A model generated the notes under the pieces. The model saw nothing but the letters and a program-made list of their open reading frames with translations, was not told the DNA's origin and ran no database searches. A program made the position numbers and the translations under genes. 64,000 nt of DNA, taken from Desulforhopalus vacuolatus. GTDB taxonomy: Bacteria; Desulfobacterota; Desulfobulbia; Desulfobulbales; Desulfocapsaceae. Of the stretch, positions 35,355 through 43,771 are shown in pieces. Where the stretch lies: the NCBI RefSeq assembly GCF_016918505.1, contig NZ_JAFFPZ010000013.1:1-64000 (forward strand), in the 5' to 3' direction. Positions within the stretch are counted from its first letter, which is position 1; each line of letters opens with the position of its first letter.

Positions 35355-36791
35355 ATGATTACAACGAATCTTCGTGAGCAGAGCTCGCTCATGGCCAGAT
35401 TGCTCCACCTTGTCGATTGTCTGCTGATTGTTGTCTATCTCTGGGGACTGGTGCACTGGTTCCATGTCCCATGGAGTATATGGTATACCCGCTTGATGGT
35501 TCTTACCGGAGTTGCCACCTTCATCAGTTTTCAGTCCTTTCAACTCTATCGTTCCTGGCGCGGGTGGAAATTTTTTCTCGAGTTTGTCGTTATCCTGCGT
35601 GCCTGGGCAACGGTAGTGGGGGTTCTTCTCTTCTACTTTTTCATTTTCAAGATCTCCCACGCCTACTCCCGTTTTGTTATCCTCATCTGGTCGGTAACCA
35701 CGCCTGTGCTCGTCTTTACGCTGCATACCTTTGCCCGTAAACTGCTGCGCAGCTTCCGTTCCCGTGGAAAAAATGTGCGGCGTGCGGTGGTGGTCGGTGG
35801 AGGGGAACTGGGGCGGAACCTGCTTGCAGAGGTGGAGTCGATGCCGTGGACGGGGATCGAGGTTATCGGCTTTTTTGACGATAAACTCGATCTGCGGCCG
35901 TATGGAGAGGTGGGAGAAGCAGAAGAACCGCCGGAGATTTATGGTAAACCGGTGCTCGGGACCACCGCTGACATTACTACCTACCTCAAAGTGCACGATG
36001 TGGATTATGTCTATATTGCATTGCCCATGCGTGCGGAACGCAAGATCTTCAAGATATTGCGTGAGTGCCGCAGTCTTGGGGCTCGGATTTATCTTATTCC
36101 CGACCTCTATCTCTACGGCCTGCACCATGCCGAAGTGCAGTCTCTCGGGAGCATGCTTATCCTCAACTTTAATCCCAACACTGAGTGGAAGCGCAGTTTT
36201 GACATCATCTTTTCCCTCGCTGCCATTTGCGGCACACTGCCGCTTACCCTGCTTATTGCACTGGCGATAAAGCTTGCGGACGGCGGGCCGATTTTTTATG
36301 GTCATACGCGCATTACTGCCACCGGCAAGAATTTTAAATGCTTGAAATTCCGTACCATGCGTGTCGGTGCGGATAAAATGCTGGAGAAAATTTTCAAGGA
36401 AAAACCGGCGTTGCGGAAGGAATGGGAAACTTCCTTTAAGTTGAAGAATGACCCGCGGATCAGCCCTATAGGCCGTTTTCTACGCAAAACCAGCCTTGAT
36501 GAACTGCCGCAGTTTATCAATGTGCTCAGGGGAGAGATGAGTGTGGTCGGCGCGCGGCCGGTGGTTGGTGATGAACTGACCGATTTCTATAAAGAGAGTG
36601 CAGGGTTGTACTGCTCAATGAAACCCGGTATCACCGGTCCCTGGCAGGTGGGGCGGCGTTCCAACGTAGATGATTATCAGGAGCGGGTTGAAATTGATGA
36701 CTGGTATATCCTTAATTTCTCTCTGTGGACCGATATCAAGATTATTGTCAAGACGGTGGCGTGCATGTTCACCGGCAAGGGGGCCTGTTGA
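35355..36791 (+). CDS. undecaprenyl-phosphate sugar phosphotransferase, WcaJ-like
   Basis: A 478-residue polytopic enzyme that starts glycan repeats by moving a hexose-1-phosphate to undecaprenyl phosphate. Four N-terminal membrane segments (about 10-125) are followed by a Rossmann-like middle domain (VVVGGGELGRNL). The C-terminal sugar-transferase domain has KRSFDIIFSL, FKCLKFRTMR, KTSLDELPQF, LRGEMSVVGARPV and MKPGITGPWQV. The usual C-terminal GAY is GAC here. It overlaps the following coaBC by one base. With the four upstream glycosyltransferases it forms a short glycan cluster lacking flippase and polymerase genes. Confidence 0.93.
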   Translation: MITTNLREQSSLMARLLHLVDCLLIVVYLWGLVHWFHVPWSIWYTRLMVLTGVATFISFQSFQLYRSWRGWKFFLEFVVILRAWATVVGVLLFYFFIFKISHAYSRFVILIWSVTTPVLVFTLHTFARKLLRSFRSRGKNVRRAVVVGGGELGRNLLAEVESMPWTGIEVIGFFDDKLDLRPYGEVGEAEEPPEIYGKPVLGTTADITTYLKVHDVDYVYIALPMRAERKIFKILRECRSLGARIYLIPDLYLYGLHHAEVQSLGSMLILNFNPNTEWKRSFDIIFSLAAICGTLPLTLLIALAIKLADGGPIFYGHTRITATGKNFKCLKFRTMRVGADKMLEKIFKEKPALRKEWETSFKLKNDPRISPIGRFLRKTSLDELPQFINVLRGEMSVVGARPVVGDELTDFYKESAGLYCSMKPGITGPWQVGRRSNVDDYQERVEIDDWYILNFSLWTDIKIIVKTVACMFTGKGAC

Positions 36792-37996
36792 TGACTGTTT
36801 TTACTGGAAAAAATGTGGTGGTCGGAGTCTGCGGTTCCATTGCAGCCTTCAAGGTGGCGGGCTGGGTGAGTACACTGACGAAGATGGAGGCACTGGTCGA
36901 TGTCGCGATGACCCCGGCAGCGGAGCGCTTTGTCACTCCGCTGACCTTTGCTTCTCTCTCGGGCCGGAAAGTTTACAGTGCAATGTTCGACGGCGCTGCA
37001 GATGGTTCCATGGCCCATATAGATCTCGGTCGTGAGGCGGATATCTTTGTGGTCGCACCCGCTACGGCGGACATCATCGCCAAACTTGCCCATGGGATGG
37101 CTGACACACTGGTGACCACGGTTGCCCTTGTCGCCCGCTGCCCGAAGCTTCTTTTTCCAGCAATGAATGTGCAGATGTTTGCCAGCCTGCCTGTGCAGGA
37201 AAACTTGAAAAAGCTGCGGGAATCCGGCTGGACAGTTGTGGCACCTGCATCCGGGAGCATGGCCTGTGGCGAGGTGGGAAAGGGCAGGCTGGTGGAGTGG
37301 CAGGATGCGCAGGAATACCTCGCTGCGGCGCTCTCAAGGCAGGATCTTGCCGGGATGCGGGTGGTTGTGACCGCCGGGCCGACGCGGGAAGCTATTGACC
37401 CTGCGCGTTTCCTCAGTAACCGTTCCTCCGGCAAAATGGGGTACGCTCTTGCCACAGCTGCGGCCCGACGGGGTGCGGTGGTTATGCTGATCAGTGGTCC
37501 GTCAAGTCTGCCGGCACCGCCGCTGGTGACGTTGAAGCGGGTGGAGACGGCCAGAGAGATGCACGATGCGGTGATGGCAGAGTCGGCGCATGCAGGGGTA
37601 ATTATCAAGGCTGCGGCAGTTTCTGATTATCGACCGGAGAATATTGCTCCGCACAAGGTGAAAAAGGAGAATATTGAGACGGAGATGCGGCTCGTACAGA
37701 ATCCGGATATTCTTTTTGCTCTCGGTGAGAAGAAGCCGAAGGGGCAGATCCTCGTGGGATTTGCGGCAGAAAGCCGCAATCTTGAGGCGGAGGGGAGGCG
37801 AAAGCTGACGAAAAAAAACCTGGATCTCATCTGTGTCAATGATATCAGTGCCAGTGATGCCGGCTTTGAGAGTGAGACCAACCGTATCCTGCTGCTTGAC
37901 CGTGACGGCGGAGAGGAAAGGCTGCCCCTGATCTCCAAGCTGGAGACAGCAGACCGCATCCTTGACCGCGTGGTTGCTCTCCGTTGCACGCCCTGA
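36791..37996 (+). CDS. coaBC: phosphopantothenoylcysteine synthetase/decarboxylase
   Basis: A 401-residue bifunctional enzyme of coenzyme A synthesis. The N-terminal flavin decarboxylase (CoaC) has VGVCGSIAAFK, the FMN/substrate motif PAMN and SGSMACGEVGKGRL with the active-site Cys. The C-terminal synthetase (CoaB) has VTAGPTREAIDPARFLSNRS and AAAVSDYRP. It begins at the ATG at 36791, sharing one base with the stop of the preceding gene. A longer frame from 36725 is spurious. The link to the glycan operon is probably only positional. Confidence 0.97.
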   Translation: MTVFTGKNVVVGVCGSIAAFKVAGWVSTLTKMEALVDVAMTPAAERFVTPLTFASLSGRKVYSAMFDGAADGSMAHIDLGREADIFVVAPATADIIAKLAHGMADTLVTTVALVARCPKLLFPAMNVQMFASLPVQENLKKLRESGWTVVAPASGSMACGEVGKGRLVEWQDAQEYLAAALSRQDLAGMRVVVTAGPTREAIDPARFLSNRSSGKMGYALATAAARRGAVVMLISGPSSLPAPPLVTLKRVETAREMHDAVMAESAHAGVIIKAAAVSDYRPENIAPHKVKKENIETEMRLVQNPDILFALGEKKPKGQILVGFAAESRNLEAEGRRKLTKKNLDLICVNDISASDAGFESETNRILLLDRDGGEERLPLISKLETADRILDRVVALRCTP

Positions 37997-38063
37997 ATTT
38001 AAGAGAGATCTGCGTCGGCGTCTCTTCGATGCTGGAAATGTATTTACGTAAAAAGGAGAAACG

Positions 38064-39164
38064 ATGAGCAGGCGGCGGCGTGTTCTGGTTGTGGAGCCCT
38101 ACTTCGGTGGTTCTCATCAGCAGTTCCTTGAGGGGTTGATCCAACATCTGGATGCTGACTTTGTCTTTCTTGTACTGCCAGCACGCAAGTGGAAAATGCG
38201 CATGCAGCTTGCTGCTCCATGGTTGATTGGTGAACTGGAAAAAATGCCGCTGGAAGAGCGTTGCTTTGACACCCTTCTTGCCTCCACCTTTGTTGATCTC
38301 GGTTTACTTCGCGCTCTCACTGCCATGCTTCCCGGCTGGGCCCCCCACACCCGTTTTTGTCTCTATTTCCACGAAAATCAATTTGCGTATCCCTCTCAGC
38401 TGAAAGACCCGGGATTTTTTCAGTTCACCGGGATCAATTTCAACTCAGCCCTCGCGGCCGATTCGCTGGCCTTTAACTCGGAGTTTAATCGGCAGAGCTT
38501 TCTCGCTGGTGTCGCCTCCCTGCTGAAAAAGGCTGCGGACATGAGTTTTCCTGATACGGTAGAGAAATTACGGGCAAAGAGTCGGGTTATTTTTCCGGGA
38601 ATTACCCTTAGTTGTGTGGAGGCATCGGTGCAGGAAAGTGAAGAAGCTGTGATTGTCTGGAATCACCGCTGGGAGGCAGATAAGAACCCGGAAGAGTTTT
38701 TCAGTGCATTGCGGGTACTGCAGGCGCAGGACGTGCCGTTCAAGCTGTTGCTTCTCGGGCAGTCCTTTCGCTTCCACCCCGTCTGTTTTAACGGGGTGGA
38801 AGAGGAGTTTGCAGGGAATTTGCTCCACTGCGGCTTTGTCGAGAGCAGGGAAGAGTATCTGCATCTGCTTGGCAAAGGAACGATGGTGGTCTCAACCGCA
38901 GTGCATGAGTTTTACGGTATTGCCGTCATTGAGGCGGTTCGCGCAGGGTGTGTACCTCTTCTGCCAGCTCGTCTTTCCTATCCTGAACTCTTCCCGCAGG
39001 AAAATCTCTATGGTGAAGGGGAGCTGGTTGAACGTCTGATTCAGCACTGTTGCATGCCCCGGAAACTCTCTGCAGCGACAGCGGTTAAGTTGACCCGGCG
39101 CTTCTCCTGGCAGGCCGTTGCCACTGATTATGAGAAATGGTTGTTTACAGTGCTGAGCCCATAA
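38064..39164 (+). CDS. DUF3524 glycosyltransferase, tRNA-queuosine mannosyltransferase-like
   Basis: A 366-residue GT-B-type protein with the DUF3524 N-terminal domain: VLVVEPYFGGSHQQFLEG, LPARKWKMRM and YFHENQFAYP are family hallmarks. The C-terminal half is a glycosyltransferase family 1 domain, with WNHRWEADKNPEEFF and, near the end, EFYGIAVIEAVRAG. In animals a homologue (GTDC1/QTMAN) mannosylates queuosine in tRNA-Asp; the bacterial substrate is not established here. A good AGGAG precedes the ATG. It converges with rsmA and overlaps it by 20 bases. Confidence 0.88.
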   Translation: MSRRRRVLVVEPYFGGSHQQFLEGLIQHLDADFVFLVLPARKWKMRMQLAAPWLIGELEKMPLEERCFDTLLASTFVDLGLLRALTAMLPGWAPHTRFCLYFHENQFAYPSQLKDPGFFQFTGINFNSALAADSLAFNSEFNRQSFLAGVASLLKKAADMSFPDTVEKLRAKSRVIFPGITLSCVEASVQESEEAVIVWNHRWEADKNPEEFFSALRVLQAQDVPFKLLLLGQSFRFHPVCFNGVEEEFAGNLLHCGFVESREEYLHLLGKGTMVVSTAVHEFYGIAVIEAVRAGCVPLLPARLSYPELFPQENLYGEGELVERLIQHCCMPRKLSAATAVKLTRRFSWQAVATDYEKWLFTVLSP

Positions 39165-40044
39165 TCCGGCTCAGTTCGATAAACTTTTCTACGGGGAGAG
39201 TTTCAGGACGGGTGCCTGGATCAATCCCCGCTTTTTTGAGGAGTTCGGCGGCCAGCGTCTTTGCCGCATTTCGATCTGTGTCGACCAGCCTGCGCAGGGT
39301 GGGAACATTGGCGAAGGTATTGCCAATGGTTTTGCGCCGCTGGTTGAAGGTGGTGCGGACGATCTCTTTGAAGAGGGGATAGCTGTAGCTCTCCTGCGGG
39401 GGGATGCCGGGAGCGGTGCTGCCAAAATTAATAGTGATGACAATGGAATCAATCTTTGGCCTCGGATAAAACTCGTCCGGCCGGAGCAGCAGTTTCTGTT
39501 TCACTGTGGCGCAGGAGGCAAGCAGGATGGTCGGCACGCCATACTCTTTGCTGCCCGGTTGTGCCGCGAGACGCAACGCCACCTCCTTCTGCAGCATGAC
39601 CGTGACGCTCTCAATATAGCGGGCGCTGTCGACCAGCTTGAAGATGAAGGGATTGGAGATAGAGTAGGGCAGGTTGGCGAGAATCTTCAACCTGCCACTC
39701 TCGCTGGCGCAACTGCTGCACACCTCTTTCAGGTCTACATCAAGAAAATCTTTGTGGATGAGAGTGACGTTCTCCGGCAGGTCATTCGCCTGGCGGTGAA
39801 AGCGTACAATTCCGCTGTCGATCTCAAAGCCGCAGACCCGCTTTGCTGTTTTGGCAAGTGGCAGGGTGAGAGCGCCGAGCCCTACGCCTACCTCTACGAT
39901 GGTTTCTTCCGGCTTGATATCGCCTGCGGCGACGATGGCTTCTGCTGTGGTCCGATGGACAAGAAAGTTCTGCCCAAAGCGTTTTTTGGGGGCAAGATGG
40001 TATTTCTGCAGGGTATCATACGCCTGCTTTCCATACTGCGTCAT
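39145..40044 (-). CDS. rsmA: 16S rRNA dimethyladenosine transferase
   Basis: A 299-residue SAM enzyme (KsgA) that dimethylates two adjacent adenines near the 3' end of 16S rRNA. The N-terminus has KKRFGQNFLVH, motif I is VEVGVGLGALTLPL, and the catalytic motif is ILANLPYSISNPF (N-L-P-Y). The ATG at 40044 has AAGGAT about eight bases upstream. It overlaps the 3' end of the convergent DUF3524 gene by 20 bases. This is slightly longer than the usual 270-280 residues because of its C-terminal tail. Confidence 0.98.
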   Translation of the reverse strand: MTQYGKQAYDTLQKYHLAPKKRFGQNFLVHRTTAEAIVAAGDIKPEETIVEVGVGLGALTLPLAKTAKRVCGFEIDSGIVRFHRQANDLPENVTLIHKDFLDVDLKEVCSSCASESGRLKILANLPYSISNPFIFKLVDSARYIESVTVMLQKEVALRLAAQPGSKEYGVPTILLASCATVKQKLLLRPDEFYPRPKIDSIVITINFGSTAPGIPPQESYSYPLFKEIVRTTFNQRRKTIGNTFANVPTLRRLVDTDRNAAKTLAAELLKKAGIDPGTRPETLPVEKFIELSRIMGSAL

Positions 40045-40109
40045 AAGTTATATCCTTTCTTGTTTTATCTTTAGGGTATCTTTTATTTCTCATTGTGACA
40101 GTAAGACCA

Positions 40110-40330
40110 ATCACATTTTTTATTGACCAGAGAACGCAACTGCGTGGACATCTTTTTTGGTGATTACGAATGGATAAACAGGCAGTAAAATGATCTCATG
40201 GTTGAAGCGTCCGTTGTGCCTGAGACACCCAAATTGCTCGTCTCTACGGAAATCTTTTGCTTTTTCCTGTCTCCTGTCTCCCTTTTCCCGTCCCTGCCTT
40301 TGAATCCGCCAATACAAAATGTAAAGGGTA
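40110..40330. repeat. mosaic repeat block 5
   Basis: It has the module AGAGAACGCAACTGCGTGG with GATTACGAATGGATAAACAGG, then a degenerate form of the GAGAC...GTCTC hairpin (about 40220-40247), a short pyrimidine-rich array (about 40261-40297), and the end CCGCCAATACAAAATGTAAA. The order of modules is the same as in block 3. Confidence 0.8.
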
Positions 40331-40364
40331 TGACAGTACTGTTTCCAGAATGTATTTGATTACT

Positions 40365-40390
40365 GGGAACCTTGATTATTCAAGGGACCC
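40365..40390. repeat. minimal inverted-repeat element (26 bp), copy 5, at the tsaD stop
   Basis: GGGAACCTTGATT and ATTCAAGGGACCC are the two element ends joined directly. TACT is duplicated on both sides (40361-40364 and 40391-40394). The right TACT overlaps the tsaD stop codon on the opposite strand (40390-40392). Confidence 0.8.
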
Positions 40391-41397
40391 TACTGTCCGA
40401 GAGGAGAGCGTGAATAGACGTCTGTATCAAGCAGGTTCTCACAGGCCCCGTTTTCAGCAAACTGATGTTGTCCGGCGAGGGCGATCATTGCAGCGTTGTC
40501 GGTGCAGAAGGCGAGCTGCGGGGCGTGAAATTTGATGCCGTTTTTTGTGCATTCCCTGGCCAGAGATTCGCGCAGGGCGAGATTGGCACTGACGCCGCCA
40601 CCGATGGTAATATCCTTAACTTCGTTTTTCAGGGCTGCCTTGAGGGTTTTCACGGTCAGGACCTCTACCACTGCGGCCTCAAAGGAGGCACAGATATCGT
40701 TGACGGGAACCTCTTCTCCTTTCTGACGAAAACGGTTGACCCGGTTAAGTACGGAGGTCTTCAGGCCGCTGAAACTGAAGTCGAAGGAATCTCCGAGCCA
40801 GGAGCGGGGAAACTTGAAGGCAGCGGGGTTTCCCTCTGTCGCCAGTTTTGACACCTGTGGGCCGCCCGGATAGGGGAGGCCAAGAAGTTTTGCCACCTTG
40901 TCAAAAGCCTCTCCAGCGGCGTCGTCGCGGGTGCGGCCGAGACAGCGGAAACGGGTGAAACTCTCCGCAAGGTAAATCGCCGAGGTACCTCCGCTTACAG
41001 TCAGAGATACGCAGGGAAAATCCGGGCCAGTTTCGTTGAGAAAGGCAGAGAGAATGTGCCCAGCCAGATGATCCACACATACAAACGGAATTCCGGTAAC
41101 ATAGGATATCGACTTGGCAAAGCTGAAGCCCACCAGCAGCGAACCGACGAGACCTGGTCCCCGGGTGGCCGCAATCAGTTCAATATCGGCAAGTGAGACA
41201 CCGGCTTCCTGCAGGGTCGCTTCGGTGAGCGGCTGGACAGCCCTGAGATGTTCCCGGGACGCGAGTTCCGGAACCACACCGCCGAAACGACTGTGGATAT
41301 CCTCCTGGCCGCTGCGCAGGCTGGCAAGCAGACGATTGTCATTCATTACCGCTGCGGCGGTGTCATCACAGGAACTTTCTATAGCAAGGGTAAGCAT
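40390..41397 (-). CDS. tsaD: tRNA threonylcarbamoyladenosine transferase subunit
   Basis: A 335-residue ASKHA-fold enzyme that, with TsaB and TsaE, makes t6A37 on tRNAs reading ANN codons. The metal motif is VDHLAGHILSAF (two His); IESSCDDTAAAV at the start and ITIGGGVSANLALRE near the end match the nucleotide-binding fold. I start at the ATG at 41397 because MLTLAIESSCDDT is the family N-terminus; a longer frame from 41517 is likely artefactual. No ribosome site is obvious. It is divergent from moaA. Its stop codon coincides with a mobile-repeat insertion point. Confidence 0.97.
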   Translation of the reverse strand: MLTLAIESSCDDTAAAVMNDNRLLASLRSGQEDIHSRFGGVVPELASREHLRAVQPLTEATLQEAGVSLADIELIAATRGPGLVGSLLVGFSFAKSISYVTGIPFVCVDHLAGHILSAFLNETGPDFPCVSLTVSGGTSAIYLAESFTRFRCLGRTRDDAAGEAFDKVAKLLGLPYPGGPQVSKLATEGNPAAFKFPRSWLGDSFDFSFSGLKTSVLNRVNRFRQKGEEVPVNDICASFEAAVVEVLTVKTLKAALKNEVKDITIGGGVSANLALRESLARECTKNGIKFHAPQLAFCTDNAAMIALAGQHQFAENGACENLLDTDVYSRSPLGQ

Positions 41398-41521
41398 TGG
41401 CGTAGGGGGGGAGACGGTCTTCAGGGGTTTCCTTTTATCCGCTTGCACGGCGGGATTTCTGCAGTAGTATGTGGGTGGTATCTTACAAATCTTCCTTTCA
41501 CAATACTTTGAGGACATGAAT

Positions 41522-42571
41522 ATGAGCGAGAAAATACAATCTATTTCCCCTCTTGTCGACCAGTTTTCCCGAACAATCTCCTATTTGCGTCTTTCTGTCA
41601 CAGATCACTGCAATTTGCGCTGCATGTACTGTATGCCAGAGCACGATGGTAACGGAAAGCCGATAAAACACGGAAAATTCCTGCGCCATGATGAACTCCT
41701 CAGCTATGAAGAACTGTTGCGCGTGGTGCGTGTCGCCGTAGAAATGGGAATGAGCAAGCTCCGCCTTACTGGTGGCGAGCCTCTGGTGCGGCGTGGAATT
41801 CTTGATTTTATTAAGGAGCTGTCAAAAATAGATGGTCTTAATCAGGTTCTGGTGACAACCAACGGCGTTCTGCTTGGAGAGTATGCCGAAGACCTGCTGG
41901 CCTCCGGGGTGCATCAGGTCAATGTTTCCCTTGATACCATGCAGCGGGATAAATTCAAGCAGATCTCCGGGCGGGACTATTTTGACAAGGTGTGGGAATC
42001 GATCTGTACGGTGGAACGTCTTGGTTTTAAGGTGAAGTTGAACGCCGTGGCCATGAAAGGAATCAATGATGATGAGTTCCTCGATTTCGCCCGTCTTTCC
42101 CTTGAGCATTCTTTTCAGATACGCTTTATTGAATTTATGCCTGCCGGGGATGCAGGGAGCTGGAGCCAGTGCCGTTTCTGCGATTCCGATGATATAATGA
42201 AAAAGATACGTACCATTGGTTCACTGGAGCCCTCTGAGAAACAACGCAGTTCCGGCCCGGCAAAACTCTATACTTTCAGTTCCGGGGGCCGGGAAGGGAC
42301 GCTTGGTTTTATCAGCCCGATCAGCCACCATTTTTGTGACCAGTGTACCCGCCTGCGGCTTACTTCAGAGGGGCGGTTACGCCCCTGTCTGCTGCACGAT
42401 ATTGAAACAGATCTGCGTGTTCTGCTTCGCGGTAATGTTAGTGACGACGTTATACGCAATGCCATTCGCGACGCAATCTTCAATAAACCAAAAGGCCACC
42501 AGTTGAGTACAGTTCAGGATGTTGTCGAGAAGAGTCACTGCAGTGGCGGCATGTCAAAGATCGGTGGCTGA
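41522..42571 (+). CDS. moaA: GTP 3',8-cyclase (molybdenum cofactor biosynthesis)
   Basis: A 349-residue radical-SAM enzyme that starts molybdopterin synthesis from GTP. The SAM cluster motif is CNLRCMYC, and the second cluster uses late Cys residues (HFCDQCTRLRLT, and CLLHDIE). The C-terminus ends in GG (KIGG), as required for the activity. GAGGA precedes the ATG at 41522 with good spacing; upstream ATG codons are less well placed. It converges with pheA, overlapping by 18 bases. No Moco riboswitch was recognised in the 124-base gap to tsaD. Confidence 0.96.
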   Translation: MSEKIQSISPLVDQFSRTISYLRLSVTDHCNLRCMYCMPEHDGNGKPIKHGKFLRHDELLSYEELLRVVRVAVEMGMSKLRLTGGEPLVRRGILDFIKELSKIDGLNQVLVTTNGVLLGEYAEDLLASGVHQVNVSLDTMQRDKFKQISGRDYFDKVWESICTVERLGFKVKLNAVAMKGINDDEFLDFARLSLEHSFQIRFIEFMPAGDAGSWSQCRFCDSDDIMKKIRTIGSLEPSEKQRSSGPAKLYTFSSGGREGTLGFISPISHHFCDQCTRLRLTSEGRLRPCLLHDIETDLRVLLRGNVSDDVIRNAIRDAIFNKPKGHQLSTVQDVVEKSHCSGGMSKIGG

Positions 42572-43663
42572 ATCTGCCTGCCGCGGGTTGAACTGCGGAT
42601 AGGAGCCGAGCCACTCAAACCACGAACATTTCTCATGCAGGCGTTTCACGGTTTCGGCTATGATCGGATCTTCAATATGACCGAGCATATCGAGGACAAA
42701 GAGGAACTTCCACTGCTTCCCTTTGATGGAACGAGACTCAATCTTGACCAGATTGATATTCATCTCTGAGATAACGGTGAGAATTTCACTGAGGGCTCCG
42801 GGACGGTCCATGAGGCCGAGGAGCAGGGAGGTTCGATCGGCTCCGCTGCGTGCCGGAGATTCCTTGCCGATAACCAGAAAGCGGGTGGTGTTGCCCGGTC
42901 TGTCCTCTATCCCTTTGACGACAACCTGCAATTCATAGGTTTTGATGGCCAGTGAGGAGGCGATGGCACCTGTACTCGGATTGTTCGCGGCCATCTGCGC
43001 TGCCTCTCCGGTAGAAAATACCGGCAGGGTCGGGATATTCGGCAGTTGTTTGCGCAACCATCCGCGGCATTCAGCCAGCGATTGAGAGTGGGAGGCGACG
43101 GTTTGGATATCCTCAATATTGCCGGATCTGGAAACGAGATTATAGCTGATCTGGAGGTTTACTTCGCCGCAGATTTTTACGTTATATTTCATGAAGCAGT
43201 CGAGAGTGGAGAAAACAGCCCCCTCGATTGAATTTTCCACCGGGACTATGCCATACTGGGTGCGGCCTTTTTCTACCTCAGCAAAGACCTCATCAATGGA
43301 TTCGCAGGCTTTGTAATCTGCGGAATGGCCAAAATTCTCCATTCCGGCCAGGTGGCTGAAGGTGCTCTCGGGGCCGAGAAATGCGACTTCTACTCTCTTT
43401 TGAGAGAGGCGGCAGGTGGTAATGATTTCATGAAAAATTGATTTCAGAGCATCCTCGGGGAAGATTCCGGCGTTGGTGGCAAGGAGACGATCATAGATCT
43501 GTTTCTCCCGCAGCGGGTCCCATTTGGCCCGTTTTTCGTTGTTTTTCAATCTGCCGATTTCTTTAGCACAATCAAGACGCTTTTTGAGGAGATCAAGGAT
43601 GGTGTTGTCGATAGTGTCAATGTCGTTGCGGACGGTGCCGATCTTTTTTTTCTGCTCTGGCAT
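42554..43663 (-). CDS. pheA: chorismate mutase/prephenate dehydratase (P-protein)
   Basis: A 369-residue bifunctional enzyme of phenylalanine synthesis. The N-terminal AroQ mutase (about 10-90) has DIDTIDNTILDLLKKRLDCA, then a prephenate dehydratase domain (VAFLGPESTFSHLAGM, YGIVPVENSIEG, NTTRFLVIG). An ACT regulatory domain at about 280-355 (LLLGLMDRPGALSEIL) is expected to bind Phe. The open frame continues far upstream, but that part is the antisense of larE. The ATG at 43663 gives the normal length, although its ribosome site is weak. Divergent from larE. Confidence 0.96.
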   Translation of the reverse strand: MPEQKKKIGTVRNDIDTIDNTILDLLKKRLDCAKEIGRLKNNEKRAKWDPLREKQIYDRLLATNAGIFPEDALKSIFHEIITTCRLSQKRVEVAFLGPESTFSHLAGMENFGHSADYKACESIDEVFAEVEKGRTQYGIVPVENSIEGAVFSTLDCFMKYNVKICGEVNLQISYNLVSRSGNIEDIQTVASHSQSLAECRGWLRKQLPNIPTLPVFSTGEAAQMAANNPSTGAIASSLAIKTYELQVVVKGIEDRPGNTTRFLVIGKESPARSGADRTSLLLGLMDRPGALSEILTVISEMNINLVKIESRSIKGKQWKFLFVLDMLGHIEDPIIAETVKRLHEKCSWFEWLGSYPQFNPRQADSATDL

Positions 43664-43771
43664 GAATTTATATGGTTTGAAGGAAGAAACGAAAAACCTG
43701 GAGCAGTCGTTTTGCTCCGTGAGAAAGACCTCAAGGTACCTTAAGAGAATCTGTTCTGGATAATGTGAAAT

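Noticed and set aside
34773-36305. A 510-residue open frame antisense to the WcaJ-like gene and its upstream neighbour
   Set aside because: It crosses two well-supported genes on the other strand, is low in recognisable features and has a composition typical of antisense frames.
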